Below, piece by piece: positions 51,005-59,546 of a stretch of 64,000 nt of DNA. Source of the stretch: PALSA-612 sp963704335 (lineage in GTDB: Bacteria > Actinomycetota > Thermoleophilia > Gaiellales > Gaiellaceae); assembly GCA_963704335.1 (NCBI GenBank), contig OY969889.1, positions 1,302,001 to 1,366,000 of the forward strand, given 5' to 3'. A program made the translations under genes and the position numbers. Position 1 is the stretch's first letter, and each line of letters begins with the position of its first letter. Below the pieces are notes generated by a model, which did no database searches, had not been told where the DNA came from, and saw nothing but the letters and a program-made list of their open reading frames with translations.

Positions 51005-52678
51005 CTATGCGCGGGCGATCAGACCGGCCCGGACCGCGTAGGCGGCCGCCGCCGTTCGGGATGGAAGGTCGAGCTTGCGGAGGATGTTCGTGACGTGCCG
51101 GTGAACCGTGTGTTCGCTTACGACGAGCCGCTCGGCGATCTGCCGGTTGGTCAGTCCCTCTGCGAGCAGAGTCAAGACCTCTCGCTCCCGCGGCGTGACG
51201 GCTGGGGGCGACGCGGGTTCGCCGCGGTCACGAGCTGCGGCAACAAGGAGCCTTGCCCGCCCGGCCTCATGCTTCGCCCCGAGCGTGAGAAACGCCTCCA
51301 GTGCCCCGGCTGCTTCTCTCTCGGCTTCATCGGTGCGGCCCGAGGCGAGCATGCTCGTTGCCAGATGGATCCGCGCAAGCCCCGCTTCGTACGGCGCGCC
51401 AACCTGTTCGTAGCCGTCGACTGCGTCCTCGAGGAGTCGCCTGGCGCGGTCATGGTTGCCGCCTGCGGCCACCAGAGCCCCCTCGGCCCCATCCGCGCCG
51501 GCTCGTAGCGCACGGGTGCCGATCAACTGCGCGGTTTCGCGGAGCTCTTCGAGGGCCGAGCCTGCCTCTTCGAGCTCTCCGCGCGCCACCCGCGCATCGA
51601 CGAGCAGCCCGAGAGCAGGCAGGCGTCCGAGCTTCTGCTCAGCAGGCACCTGCCGGAGCACCCGCTCCGCGAGCTCGACCGCGCGCAGTGTCTCTCGCCG
51701 GTCGAGTGCGAGTCGGGCGCGGCAGAGCGCCGCCGAAGTCGATGACCCCGCCCGTGCGAGGAGCGTGGAGGACTCCGCGGTTCGCCCCTGCCTTCGCCGC
51801 AGCTCCGCCAGGCCGACGAGCGGCGCCGGCGCCCAGGCTGGCCGCGACTGGGAGAAGTCCTCGAGGGCCGCCTCGAGCATCGTTTCGGCCTGGGCCCAGT
51901 GTCCCCGCGAGATAGCGATTTCGCCGTACTCGGACCGGCAGAATGCGAGCATGTAGCGGCTGCCGTAGCGCTCGGCAAACTCGGCGATTCGGTCGCACCA
52001 CTCCGATGCCCGCTCGAGGTCGCCAACGGCAGTACAGGCGGAGACCAGCATGCAGCACGCCCACGCACCGGAGATCGGGATCGACGCGTCGCCTTCGAGC
52101 GCGGCCGCCGCCGCCTCGTCGAGGCAACGCATGCCCTCGTCCACCTTGGCCTGGGACACGAGTGTCGAGCCCTCCAGCGCGAGGCCGAGCATCTCGAGAT
52201 CGACCACGCCGAGCCGCCGCCCGAGCGCAGATACAAATCGTGCCTGCTCGGCGGCCGTGGTCGAGTCGCCGCTCGAAAGCGCGAGATAGCCCTCATGGAA
52301 CGCGAGCCAGCCATGCTCGGCGCCGGGCTTCGAGTCCGCTAGCAGCCGGTGGGCGCGCGCCAGCCAGCCGCTCGCCACAGCCCAGGCGCCGTGGAAATCG
52401 AGCGCGTCTGCGGCGAGCCACGTGGCCATGCGGGCGGCACCGGCCCCGTCGCCTCTTCGTCGATACAGGCGGTACGCGTGCTCTCGTGCCTCGAACACGA
52501 TCTCCGCATCGTCGAGCCACCATGCTGCCCAGCTCAACCCTTCGAAGGCCTCGGGCGTCTCCCCCTCGTCGATGACCTCCTCGAAGGACTTACGCGCGGA
52601 CTCCCATCGCCCATCGCGGAGCGCAGCCCAGCCGGAACGGAGCGCATCCCAGTCGGCAGCCGCGGAGGTGTCCGCCAC
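51005..52678 (-). CDS. LuxR-family regulator with N-terminal TPR-like repeats
   Basis: 557 aa, GTG start. The N-terminal 480 residues are helical repeats (ALRDGRWESARKSFEEVIDEG, HGWLAFHEGYLALSSGD, ACTAVGDLERASEWCDRIAEFAERYG, GHWAQAETMLEAALEDF). The C-terminal LuxR helix-turn-helix is VTPREREVLTLLAEGLTNRQIAERLVVSEHTVHRHVTNILRKLDLPSRTAAAAYAVRAGL. No ATPase domain is present, so activation probably comes from protein binding. It lies 5 nt after the alpha/beta-hydrolase gene on the same strand. GFA follows in the other transcription unit. Confidence 0.92.
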   Translation of the reverse strand: MADTSAAADWDALRSGWAALRDGRWESARKSFEEVIDEGETPEAFEGLSWAAWWLDDAEIVFEAREHAYRLYRRRGDGAGAARMATWLAADALDFHGAWAVASGWLARAHRLLADSKPGAEHGWLAFHEGYLALSSGDSTTAAEQARFVSALGRRLGVVDLEMLGLALEGSTLVSQAKVDEGMRCLDEAAAAALEGDASIPISGAWACCMLVSACTAVGDLERASEWCDRIAEFAERYGSRYMLAFCRSEYGEIAISRGHWAQAETMLEAALEDFSQSRPAWAPAPLVGLAELRRRQGRTAESSTLLARAGSSTSAALCRARLALDRRETLRAVELAERVLRQVPAEQKLGRLPALGLLVDARVARGELEEAGSALEELRETAQLIGTRALRAGADGAEGALVAAGGNHDRARRLLEDAVDGYEQVGAPYEAGLARIHLATSMLASGRTDEAEREAAGALEAFLTLGAKHEAGRARLLVAAARDRGEPASPPAVTPREREVLTLLAEGLTNRQIAERLVVSEHTVHRHVTNILRKLDLPSRTAAAAYAVRAGLIARA

Positions 52679-52683
52679 GAGAC

Positions 52684-53493
52684 TCAGGCCCGCGCTTCGA
52701 CCTCGCGCCAGAAGGCGTCGACGCGGGCGTTCCAGGCGTCCGGCACCTCCTGGAACGGCTGGTGGGCCTCCTCTTCCATGACCTCGAACCGGGCGCCGGG
52801 AATCAACTCGGCAACGGCGCGGCCGAACTCCGGTCGACTGGTCGGGTCGCGGCCGCCCGCGAGGACGAGTGTCGGGGCGACGATTTGCGGAAGGCGGTCG
52901 GTCGTGTCGTGACTGAGGAAGGCGTCGAGGTGGCGCTGCACGTCCTCGGTCGTCTGCTTGTGCGGGAAGGCGAGCACCTCCTCTATGAACTTGTCAACGG
53001 TCCCGTCGTTGTGCGCCCGCGGTGTGTAGATCCACAGGAAGAACGCTTCGAGGAGTGCGCGCTCGCTCGGAGCGACCTCGAGCAGCCAATTGACAAAGAG
53101 ACCCCACGAGCGAAAGTAGGTGTCCGGCACCGACCACGTGCTCTGCAGTACGAGGCTGCGGACGAGCTCGGGATGGCGGAGCGCCAGCTCCTGGCTGATG
53201 AGGCTGCCCCCGGAGAAGCCGGCTACATGGGCCGAGGGAATGTCGAGGGCGCGCAGGACCCCAGCGGCGTCGTCGGCCATCATCGCCACCGAGACCGGTC
53301 CGCTTGGCATGGCGGTCCGACCCGCCCCACGGTTGTCGAATGCGGTCAGTTGGTAGCGGTCGGCGAGCCCGTCGAGCTGGAACTGCCACGACTCGACCGT
53401 GTCGCCCAGGCCCCCGATCAGCAGCACGGCCGGTCCCTCACCGACCTGCTCCGTCCAGACATCGAGCTCACCGGCCCGGACGTGCTCGCCCAT
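52684..53493 (-). CDS. Alpha/beta-hydrolase coupled to a LuxR regulator
   Basis: 269 aa. Family blocks: AVLLIGGLGDTVESWQFQLDGLADRYQLTAFDNRGAGRT, nucleophile S94 in HVAGFSGGSLISQ, acid in VLAGGRDPTSRP, and base H in EEEAHQPFQEVP. It resembles hydrolases of the 3-oxoadipate enol-lactonase/esterase type. The next gene on the strand, a LuxR-TPR regulator, begins 5 nt later. Such pairings are frequent in actinobacteria, the hydrolase likely acting on or producing the ligand. The start is ATG. Confidence 0.9.
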   Translation of the reverse strand: MGEHVRAGELDVWTEQVGEGPAVLLIGGLGDTVESWQFQLDGLADRYQLTAFDNRGAGRTAMPSGPVSVAMMADDAAGVLRALDIPSAHVAGFSGGSLISQELALRHPELVRSLVLQSTWSVPDTYFRSWGLFVNWLLEVAPSERALLEAFFLWIYTPRAHNDGTVDKFIEEVLAFPHKQTTEDVQRHLDAFLSHDTTDRLPQIVAPTLVLAGGRDPTSRPEFGRAVAELIPGARFEVMEEEAHQPFQEVPDAWNARVDAFWREVEARA

Positions 53494-53541
53494 CGCTAGC
53501 CCCCTTCGGCACGATCATGCCAGCGCTTGTGTCGCCTCGCG

Positions 53542-53931
53542 TTAGCCCGGCGGCATCTCGTCGAACTGAGCCGCGTCGTCGCCGATCTGGTGCCACTTGG
53601 CCTTGTATGCGACCTGCTGGTGGAAGCTCGGCTCGAGGTCGAGGTCGCGCATCAGCCCGGCGGCCACGAAGTACACCTCCCCGAGGTCGTCGTACAGGCT
53701 GGACCCGCAGTCGCTGCAGAAGTTCCGCGGCGCCAACTCGCTCGTGTACGTCTTGACCAGGTCCTCGCCCTTCGTGACCGTGAAGTTCTCCTTGGCGACG
53801 ACTACACCCGCGAGGCTCGAGCCGGTCCACCGCTGGCAGCGTGTGCAGTGGCAGTACCCGAGTGCCTTGGGATCCTGAACTTCGTACTCCACTCCCTCGC
53901 ACAAGCACGTGCCCGTGAGCGTCTCGGCCAT
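53542..53931 (-). CDS. GFA-family zinc protein
   Basis: 129 aa, ATG 53931 with AAGGAGG 5 nt upstream; longer starts would place that site inside the gene. Zinc ligands: C-x-C in GTCLCEGVEY, CHCTRCQRWTGSSL, and FCSDCGSSLYDD. FHQQVAYKAKWHQI lies near the end. It is the second GFA member of the window (see 40562-41020), clearly different in sequence. The physiological substrate is unknown. Confidence 0.9.
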   Translation of the reverse strand: MAETLTGTCLCEGVEYEVQDPKALGYCHCTRCQRWTGSSLAGVVVAKENFTVTKGEDLVKTYTSELAPRNFCSDCGSSLYDDLGEVYFVAAGLMRDLDLEPSFHQQVAYKAKWHQIGDDAAQFDEMPPG

Positions 53932-54060
53932 CACGCCCTCCTTGGGTCGGAGTTGAACGATCCGCGGCAACGCTAGCACCGTGCGGCCCGAAACGCCGAC
54001 ACGTCATGGGCTGTCAATGGCACGCGCCTAAGACCTCGGCGAAGGGGGTACTCCAGGCCG

Positions 54061-55329
54061 ATGCTGCTTCGCAAGCTTCGCATCACCGTCGGGTCGAGTC
54101 TCTGGTTCGTGCCGGTCATGTGCGTCCTGGCCGGCGCCGCGCTCTCCTTCGCCACGATCGCTCTCGACCGGGCATTCGACTACGAGGCGATCCCCCAGGC
54201 GATCGTCGGGCGGCCCACGCAGGCGACGGCGATCCTCACGACGACCGCCGTCTCGATGGTGAGTCTCGCCACGCTCGTGCTGACGATCACCATGGTCGTC
54301 GTCCAGCTGGCGATGGGGCAGTTCTCGCCGCGCATCGTGCAACGGATCCTCCGCGACAAGCCCAGCCAGCTGGCGATCGGCCTCTTCGTCGCCACCTTCG
54401 TCCATGCCGTGCTGACCATCCGTGAGGTTCTCGACCGCGGGGACGGGACGGGACAGGTACCGGGCATCGCAGTGGGGACGTCGTATCTGCTTGTAGTCGC
54501 GAGCATCGCCGCCCTGGTCATCTACGTCCATCACATCGGCCAGTCGTTGCGCGTCTCCGCCCTGATCGAACTGGTCGGCACTGACACGCGGAAGCTCGTT
54601 GACCGCCGGTACCCAGACGCCGGGTCGCCAGTCACCGTCGATCCGGCCGCGCGGCGTGTCGTCGCCGCCCGGGAGTCCGGCGTCGTCACGCTGATCGGGT
54701 CGGAGGCGCTCGCCGCCGAGGCCGAACGGGCCGGCTGCGTGCTCGAGCTCGTACCGCCCCTTGGCAGCTTCGTGCCGATGGGGGCGCCGCTCTTCCTCGT
54801 CGACGGCGACGCGACCGAACTGGACGAGGATCGTCTCCATGCGTCGTTGAGCTTGAAGCTCGAGCCCACCCTCGACGAGGACGTCGCCTATGGGCTGCGC
54901 CTCCTCGTCGACATCGCCGAGCGATCGTTGTCCGAATCGCCCTTCCAGGACCCGACAACCGCCGTGCAGGCGATTGATCGGCTGCACGACATCCTCCGAC
55001 AACTTGCGCGTCGTCCGTTCCCGGACGGTCAGGTCCACGACGAGCACGGTGAGCTGCGCCTCGTGGTGAAGACCATGTCCTGGAACGACTACGTCCACCT
55101 GGCGTTCGACGAGATTCGGATCGCAGGCGCTGGGTCGCCTCAGGTGTCGCGCCGCCTTGTCGCCGCCCTCGTCGATCTCCGTCGGATCGCGCTCCCGGAG
55201 CGCGAGGCGGTGCTCGACGACCAGCTGGACCTCCTTCGCGCCGCCACCACCGAGGCCTTGGTCGACGAGCGGGATGTCCGCCGAGCGCTCGATGCCGACC
55301 GCGAGGGCATCGGCGCCGCGGCGCCGTAG
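54061..55329 (+). CDS. DUF2254 membrane protein
   Basis: 422 aa. Four helices in the first half: SLWFVPVMCVLAGAALSFATIAL, AILTTTAVSMVSLATLVLTITMVVVQLAM, LAIGLFVATFVHAVLTI and TSYLLVVASIAALVIYVHHIGQSL. The motif MGQFSPRIVQRILRDKPSQLAIGLF is the DUF2254 signature. The C-terminal 240 residues are cytoplasmic and helical. The function is unknown. The 5' region lacks a close Shine-Dalgarno sequence. Monocistronic. Confidence 0.9.
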   Translation: MLLRKLRITVGSSLWFVPVMCVLAGAALSFATIALDRAFDYEAIPQAIVGRPTQATAILTTTAVSMVSLATLVLTITMVVVQLAMGQFSPRIVQRILRDKPSQLAIGLFVATFVHAVLTIREVLDRGDGTGQVPGIAVGTSYLLVVASIAALVIYVHHIGQSLRVSALIELVGTDTRKLVDRRYPDAGSPVTVDPAARRVVAARESGVVTLIGSEALAAEAERAGCVLELVPPLGSFVPMGAPLFLVDGDATELDEDRLHASLSLKLEPTLDEDVAYGLRLLVDIAERSLSESPFQDPTTAVQAIDRLHDILRQLARRPFPDGQVHDEHGELRLVVKTMSWNDYVHLAFDEIRIAGAGSPQVSRRLVAALVDLRRIALPEREAVLDDQLDLLRAATTEALVDERDVRRALDADREGIGAAAP

Positions 55330-55512
55330 CATCCCGGGAGCGAGATGCGGTGCAGGTCCAAAGGTCGCGCAACGGCCTGGAGTCGGAGTGGTATCGCTCC
55401 AAGCCGGTGCGCATCGAACTGTCGCGCCGATGACAGAGCATCTGTAGCGGTGCCGAACGACGCGAAGACGCGGCGCTCCTAGTGTCCTCCCACTCGAACC
55501 GAAGGAGGGACT

Positions 55513-56826
55513 ATGAGAACGAAGCCGAGACGGCCTATGCCGCTCGCGCTCGCCGCCGTCGTTACGACGTGCGTCGCCGTCCTACTCGGGAGCGCACAGG
55601 CCTCGCCGCCGCCCCCGCAGGGGGACACGGTGCGCGACTGGAACGCCCATGCGGTGGCCGCGATCTTCAACGGAACCGGCGCGCCGGTTCCCGGCGCGGG
55701 GCAGACGCCCCCCGTCGGCGGGCTGCACATGGCGATGGTCCAACTCGCGGTCTACGACGCCGTCAACTCGATCCAGGGCGGCTTCGAGCCGTACCTCGAC
55801 GGACTGCCGCCAGCGGCACCGTGGAGCTCTCTGGACGCCGCCGTCGCGACCGCTGCCCACGATGTGCTCGACGGGCTTGGCATCGATCCTGTGCCGCCCC
55901 TGCCCGACGTCGTCAGGGACCGGCTGGACAAGCTCTACGCCGACGAGCTCGCAACCATCCCGGACGGGCCTGAGAAGGCCGGTGGAATCGCCGCCGGGGC
56001 CGCCGCTGCCGCGGCGATGCTCTCGGAGCGAACCGGCGACGGCCGTTACGTGCCGTTCTCGTTCACGGAGGGCACGGATGCGGGCGAGTGGCGGCGAACG
56101 GGCGCGATCACCGACCCGTTCGCGTGGGTCGGCAAGGTAACGCCGTTCACACTCGAGAGCACCTCCCAGTTCCGGACGGATGGTCCTTACGACCTCTCGA
56201 GCGGCCAGTACGCGAACGACTATCGGGAGGTGAAGAAGCTGGGCTCGGCGACGAGCACGAGTCGAACCGAGGAACAGACGGCGCTCGCAATGTTCTTCAC
56301 CGCGACCCCGGTGGACTTGTACCAGAGCGGATTCCGGAAAGTCACCGAGGGCGAAGGGATCGGCCTCGTCAACGAGGCACGCTTCTTTGCTCAGGTGAAC
56401 GTCTCCGGCGCGGACGCCTTCATCAACTGCTGGGATGACAAGGAGTACTGGCACTTCTGGCGACCGATCACGGCGATCCAGAACGGTGACGACGACGACA
56501 ACCGGCTCACGAGCGGGGATCCCGATTGGACGTCGCTCGCCGCCGCTCCGCCGTATCCGGACCATCCGTCCGGCTACAACTGCATCACCGGGGCGTCCAT
56601 GGAGGCAGCCAGGGCGTTCCTCGGCGACGCGAACCACCTCAGCCTCACCAATACGGCGCTGGGCGTGACGCGAGAGTACGACCGCTTCTCCGACGTTACG
56701 AAGAACACGATCGTGTCTCGCATGCTCCTGGGGATCCACTTCCGCAACCCGGACGCCCAGGGTGCAGATCTCGGTAAGAACGTGGCGCGCTGGGTCGATA
56801 CCAACTACTTCAAGCGCGTCAATTGA
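55513..56826 (+). CDS. Vanadium-dependent haloperoxidase / PAP2-like secreted protein
   Basis: 437 aa, ATG with GAAGGAGG upstream. Signal peptide ending near residue 31 (AQA-S). The vanadate/phosphate site is seen as KEYWHFWRP (K-x6-RP), PPYPDHPSGYN (PSG motif) and SRMLLGIHFRNPD (S-R-x5-H). In classical haloperoxidases the second motif reads P-S-G-H; here the histidine is a tyrosine, so halide oxidation is doubtful and a phosphatase or other role is possible. It should act outside the cell. A long hairpin terminator follows. Confidence 0.82.
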   Translation: MRTKPRRPMPLALAAVVTTCVAVLLGSAQASPPPPQGDTVRDWNAHAVAAIFNGTGAPVPGAGQTPPVGGLHMAMVQLAVYDAVNSIQGGFEPYLDGLPPAAPWSSLDAAVATAAHDVLDGLGIDPVPPLPDVVRDRLDKLYADELATIPDGPEKAGGIAAGAAAAAAMLSERTGDGRYVPFSFTEGTDAGEWRRTGAITDPFAWVGKVTPFTLESTSQFRTDGPYDLSSGQYANDYREVKKLGSATSTSRTEEQTALAMFFTATPVDLYQSGFRKVTEGEGIGLVNEARFFAQVNVSGADAFINCWDDKEYWHFWRPITAIQNGDDDDNRLTSGDPDWTSLAAAPPYPDHPSGYNCITGASMEAARAFLGDANHLSLTNTALGVTREYDRFSDVTKNTIVSRMLLGIHFRNPDAQGADLGKNVARWVDTNYFKRVN

Positions 56827-56832
56827 TCCGGA

Positions 56833-56868
56833 TGCACGGGTGGGCCGCACCGGCGGCCCACCCGTGCA
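56833..56868 (+). terminator. 16-bp perfect hairpin after the haloperoxidase-like gene
   Basis: The arms 56833-56848 and 56853-56868 are exact reverse complements around a 4-nt loop, starting 7 nt after the stop. It is the longest hairpin of the window. No T-tract. Confidence 0.75.
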
Positions 56869-56910
56869 GACATCCGACCCAACCAGCCGGCAATTGCCGG
56901 GGCTGAGGCA

Positions 56911-57291
56911 GTGGAGAAGGTCGCGCTCTCTACGACGGTCGGTAGCCTCGGCAGCGTGGGAGAGGAGGTCATACCTGTCCTCTACGTCGAGGACGCGACG
57001 CGTGCCCTAGCCTGGTACGAGCGGCTCGGCTTCCATAAGGAATGGGAGCACCAGTTCGAGCCCGGGTTCCCGTGGTTCGTGTCCGTGGCAAGAGGCCAGA
57101 TCCGCCTCTACCTCTCGGAGCACGCGGGCGATGCTCGACCGAACACTCTCTTCCACCTGTACGTGAACGACGTCGATGCCGTAGCGGAGGAGTTCGGTAC
57201 GCCTGTCGACGAAGATGGTCTTGCGGGGCGGGAGTGCGATCTGGAAGACCCGGATGGCAACCGGCTCCGAGTGGCAAAAGGACGAACATGA
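56911..57291 (+). CDS. VOC-superfamily (bleomycin-resistance-like) protein
   Basis: 126 aa, GTG start. EEVIPVLYVEDATRALAWYERLGFHKEWEHQFEPGFPWFVSVARGQIRLYLSEHAGD and LFHLYVNDVDAVAEEFGTPVDEDGLAGRECDLEDPDGNRLRVAKGRT match the bleomycin-resistance/glyoxalase fold, of the type that binds drugs rather than catalyses. GTG 56956 is another possible start. The lactonase-like gene follows after 4 nt, so they form one operon. Confidence 0.83.
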   Translation: MEKVALSTTVGSLGSVGEEVIPVLYVEDATRALAWYERLGFHKEWEHQFEPGFPWFVSVARGQIRLYLSEHAGDARPNTLFHLYVNDVDAVAEEFGTPVDEDGLAGRECDLEDPDGNRLRVAKGRT

Positions 57292-57295
57292 AGCA

Positions 57296-57919
57296 ATGAG
57301 CGCCGCCGCCTCAATCACCGTCACGCCAGTTTTCGTTGCCGACCTTGCCGTCGAGGGCGAGCGGATGCCGGTCTACGTGCACGTCATCGACCATCCCGAT
57401 GCGCGCGTGCTGGTCGACACCGGCATGACGGAGCTGCACCCGGCGATGGCCGACATGGATCCCCGTCTCCAGCCGCTGAGCGAGCAGGATTTCGATCTCG
57501 CCGGCATCGACATCGTCGTCAACACACACCTGCACGCCGACCATTGCGGCGGCAACCACCTCTTCGCCGGCAAGCCGATCTATGTCCAGCGACGGGAGCT
57601 CGACGACGCGCGCAGCGAGGACGACTACACCATTCGCGAGTGGGCCGAGGCGCCCGGCGTCCAGTACGTGCCTGTCGACGGCGAGCACGAGCTGCTGCCC
57701 GGGCTCCGACTCGTCCCGGCGCCGGGCCACACGCCCGGCATGCAGATGGTCGTCGTCGAGACTGGCGGGCGCCCGGTCATCGTCGGCGGCGACGTGGCGG
57801 TGTGGTTCGGCGAGTTCGACGAGCCGCCCACCGAAGGGCGACAGCGGGTCCTTGCGCTCGACCCCGAGCTCGTCTGGCTCACGCACGAGCACGAGCCATG
57901 GCGACCACGCACCGTCTGA
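57296..57919 (+). CDS. N-acyl-homoserine-lactonase-like MBL-fold hydrolase
   Basis: 207 aa. Metal motif H78-x-H80-x-D82-H83 in NTHLHADHCGGN, later PAPGHTPGMQMVVVE and VGGDVAVWF. LVDTGMTELHP at the start resembles the AHL-lactonase group. Shorter than the copy at 31916-32812, but with the same core. With the VOC protein it may form a small detoxification or signal-quenching operon. The true substrate is not inferable. Confidence 0.82.
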   Translation: MSAAASITVTPVFVADLAVEGERMPVYVHVIDHPDARVLVDTGMTELHPAMADMDPRLQPLSEQDFDLAGIDIVVNTHLHADHCGGNHLFAGKPIYVQRRELDDARSEDDYTIREWAEAPGVQYVPVDGEHELLPGLRLVPAPGHTPGMQMVVVETGGRPVIVGGDVAVWFGEFDEPPTEGRQRVLALDPELVWLTHEHEPWRPRTV

Positions 57920-58210
57920 GGCATCACGCCGGCGCTCTGTGAGCCTCCGGGGTCCCTATATGGCTGAGCTGGCCTGCGCGCCCCGGCTACGTGAAACTCG
58001 GGCTCGCGAGCACGGTGCTTGAAGCCGAGCTCGCTCGGGCGGCGCGAGGGCACGGCGGAACGCACAAGAACGACGCTAGGCGCCGCTAGGCGACGGAACC
58101 GCATGGCTGCTGGCTTTAGGCGCTCCTCGCCGGCTCAACCGTGCGGTCGAGGTTCGGGCGCTCGCAGCCACGTTCGGGGCGTTCGGCGCGCGGCCGTCGG
58201 ATCTGCGACG
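57920..58210. other. Intergenic region without a recognisable gene
   Basis: No coding region with family similarity is visible on either strand. It contains a 10-nt tandem repeat (58074-58092, CGCTAGGCG twice), and at its right end the first copy of the 16-nt direct repeat GCGTTCGGCGCGCGGC that flanks the arsenic operon. It may be the edge of an inserted segment. Confidence 0.5.
58179..58194 (+). repeat. Left 16-bp direct repeat flanking the arsenic operon
   Basis: GCGTTCGGCGCGCGGC occurs here, 17 nt beyond the end of the aquaporin gene, and identically at 60842-60857, beyond the arsR promoter. The pair brackets the ars operon. It could be an insertion footprint. Confidence 0.5.
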
Positions 58211-58909
58211 TCACGCACGGTGCTCGCACGCCGGCTCGACTTCGCGGCGATCACCGCGGGCAAGCTGGTAGGCGAACGCCCCCGCCAAGGCTCCAAGTGT
58301 TGGCCCAACGACGTAGATCCAGAAGCTATCCCACTCGTTAGCGACTAACGCCGGGCCGAACGAGCGCGCAGGGTTCATCGATGCTCCCGTTACTCCACCA
58401 CCGAAGAGCGAGTCGAGGGCGACGGTGCCGCCGATGGCGATGGCCGCCGCAGCGCCGATGGCTCGCGTGTCGGTAGCGACGGCCATGATCACGAACATGA
58501 GAAACGCCGTCATCACGACCTCATAGACGAGCGCGGAACCTGAGCCGACGCTCGGCACCGTCGCTCCGAGATCGGCAGGTGTTCCCTCCCAAACGGCTCG
58601 AAGCAGCAGCGCACCGGTGACGGCTCCGGCTAATTGGGAAGGCACGTAGAACGCCGCATCGCGGAGTGGGAAGTGCCGAGTCGCGCTGAACGCGACGCTT
58701 ACTGCGGGGTTGATATGCGCGCCCGATAGATGACCCGTCGCGTAGATCATCGCCATGATCACGAGTCCGAAAGCCGCAGCGATCCCCGTCGAGCCGAGCG
58801 AGCCGTCACGCTCGGAGTCGAGCACGATCGCACCGCAGCCTGCGAAGACGAGCGCGAACGTGGCGAAGGCTTCGGCGAAGCAACGACGTGCGAGCGAGGG
58901 TCTATCCAA
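58211..58909 (-). CDS. Aquaglyceroporin in the arsenic operon (AqpS-like)
   Basis: 232 aa, TTG start overlapping the arsC stop by 8 nt. Six helices and both pore motifs, HINPAVS and SMNPARSFGPAL. In rhizobia a similar channel next to arsC lets arsenite leave the cell, replacing an ArsB or Acr3 pump. No arsB or acr3 is found here, so this channel is the likely exit for arsenite. The third operon partner makes methylated arsenic. Base composition is a little less GC-rich than flanking genes. Confidence 0.9.
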   Translation of the reverse strand: MDRPSLARRCFAEAFATFALVFAGCGAIVLDSERDGSLGSTGIAAAFGLVIMAMIYATGHLSGAHINPAVSVAFSATRHFPLRDAAFYVPSQLAGAVTGALLLRAVWEGTPADLGATVPSVGSGSALVYEVVMTAFLMFVIMAVATDTRAIGAAAAIAIGGTVALDSLFGGGVTGASMNPARSFGPALVANEWDSFWIYVVGPTLGALAGAFAYQLARGDRREVEPACEHRA

Positions 58910-59528
58910 GTAGCTCGTCGATCAGCTTCTGTACCCGCCCGTCAATCTCGTCGCGGATGCGCCGAACAGTCGCCAGGTCCTGTCCCGCCGGGTCCTCGAT
59001 CGTCCAGTCCTCGTACCGCTTGCCGGGATAGATCGGGCAGCCATCGCCGCAGCCCATCGTGATCACAACGTCTGCGGCGCGAACGACTTCGTCGGTCAGC
59101 GGCTTCGGGAACTCCTCGGCTATGTCGACGTCGAGTTCCTTCATTGCGGTAACGACGGCGGGGTTAACTTCCTCGCTGGGGTCGCTACCCGCAGAGCGAA
59201 CGTGGACGCGACCCTTCGACCGAAGCTTCACCAAGCCTGCCGCTATCTGGCTTCGACCGGCGTTGTGGACGCAGACGAACAGGACTTCTGGCATCTCCTT
59301 CGTTATGCGTCCTTCAATTTGCGCGAGCGCCTTCAACCGCTCGCGCGCGAAACGGTGTGCGAGGACAGGGACGAACACGTTGATCTTGCTTGGGCCGAGT
59401 AGATCGACAGACTCGGAGATGTAACGCTCGATCGTCTCCTGCGAGAACACACCCGCGAACTCTTTGGTAAGAGCTGCTGCTGCCTGCCGAACGTGGTGCT
59501 GGGTTACTGGGTCGAGTGTTTGGCTCAT
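58902..59528 (-). CDS. arsC: Arsenate reductase (LMW-phosphatase type) with N-terminal helical domain
   Basis: 208 aa. Residues 80-208 are a low-molecular-weight phosphatase-like arsenate reductase: C86-x5-R92 (VCVHNAGR), ADVVITMGCGDGCPIYPGKRYEDW with C160 and C164 for disulphide relay, and EDPAGQD. Residues 1-75 form an extra three-helix domain (VRQAAAALTKEFAGVFSQETIERYISESVDLL...VPVLAHRFARERLKAL), known from some actinobacterial ArsC proteins. It reduces arsenate to arsenite. ATG 59528 has GGAG upstream. The aquaporin follows by overlap. Confidence 0.93.
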   Translation of the reverse strand: MSQTLDPVTQHHVRQAAAALTKEFAGVFSQETIERYISESVDLLGPSKINVFVPVLAHRFARERLKALAQIEGRITKEMPEVLFVCVHNAGRSQIAAGLVKLRSKGRVHVRSAGSDPSEEVNPAVVTAMKELDVDIAEEFPKPLTDEVVRAADVVITMGCGDGCPIYPGKRYEDWTIEDPAGQDLATVRRIRDEIDGRVQKLIDELLG

Positions 59529-59546
59529 TGTTCTCACTCCGTCGTC

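Noticed and set aside
57920..58210. Possible gene or tRNA between the lactonase-like and aquaporin genes
   Set aside because: No cloverleaf and no reading frame with recognisable family pattern; only short repeats.
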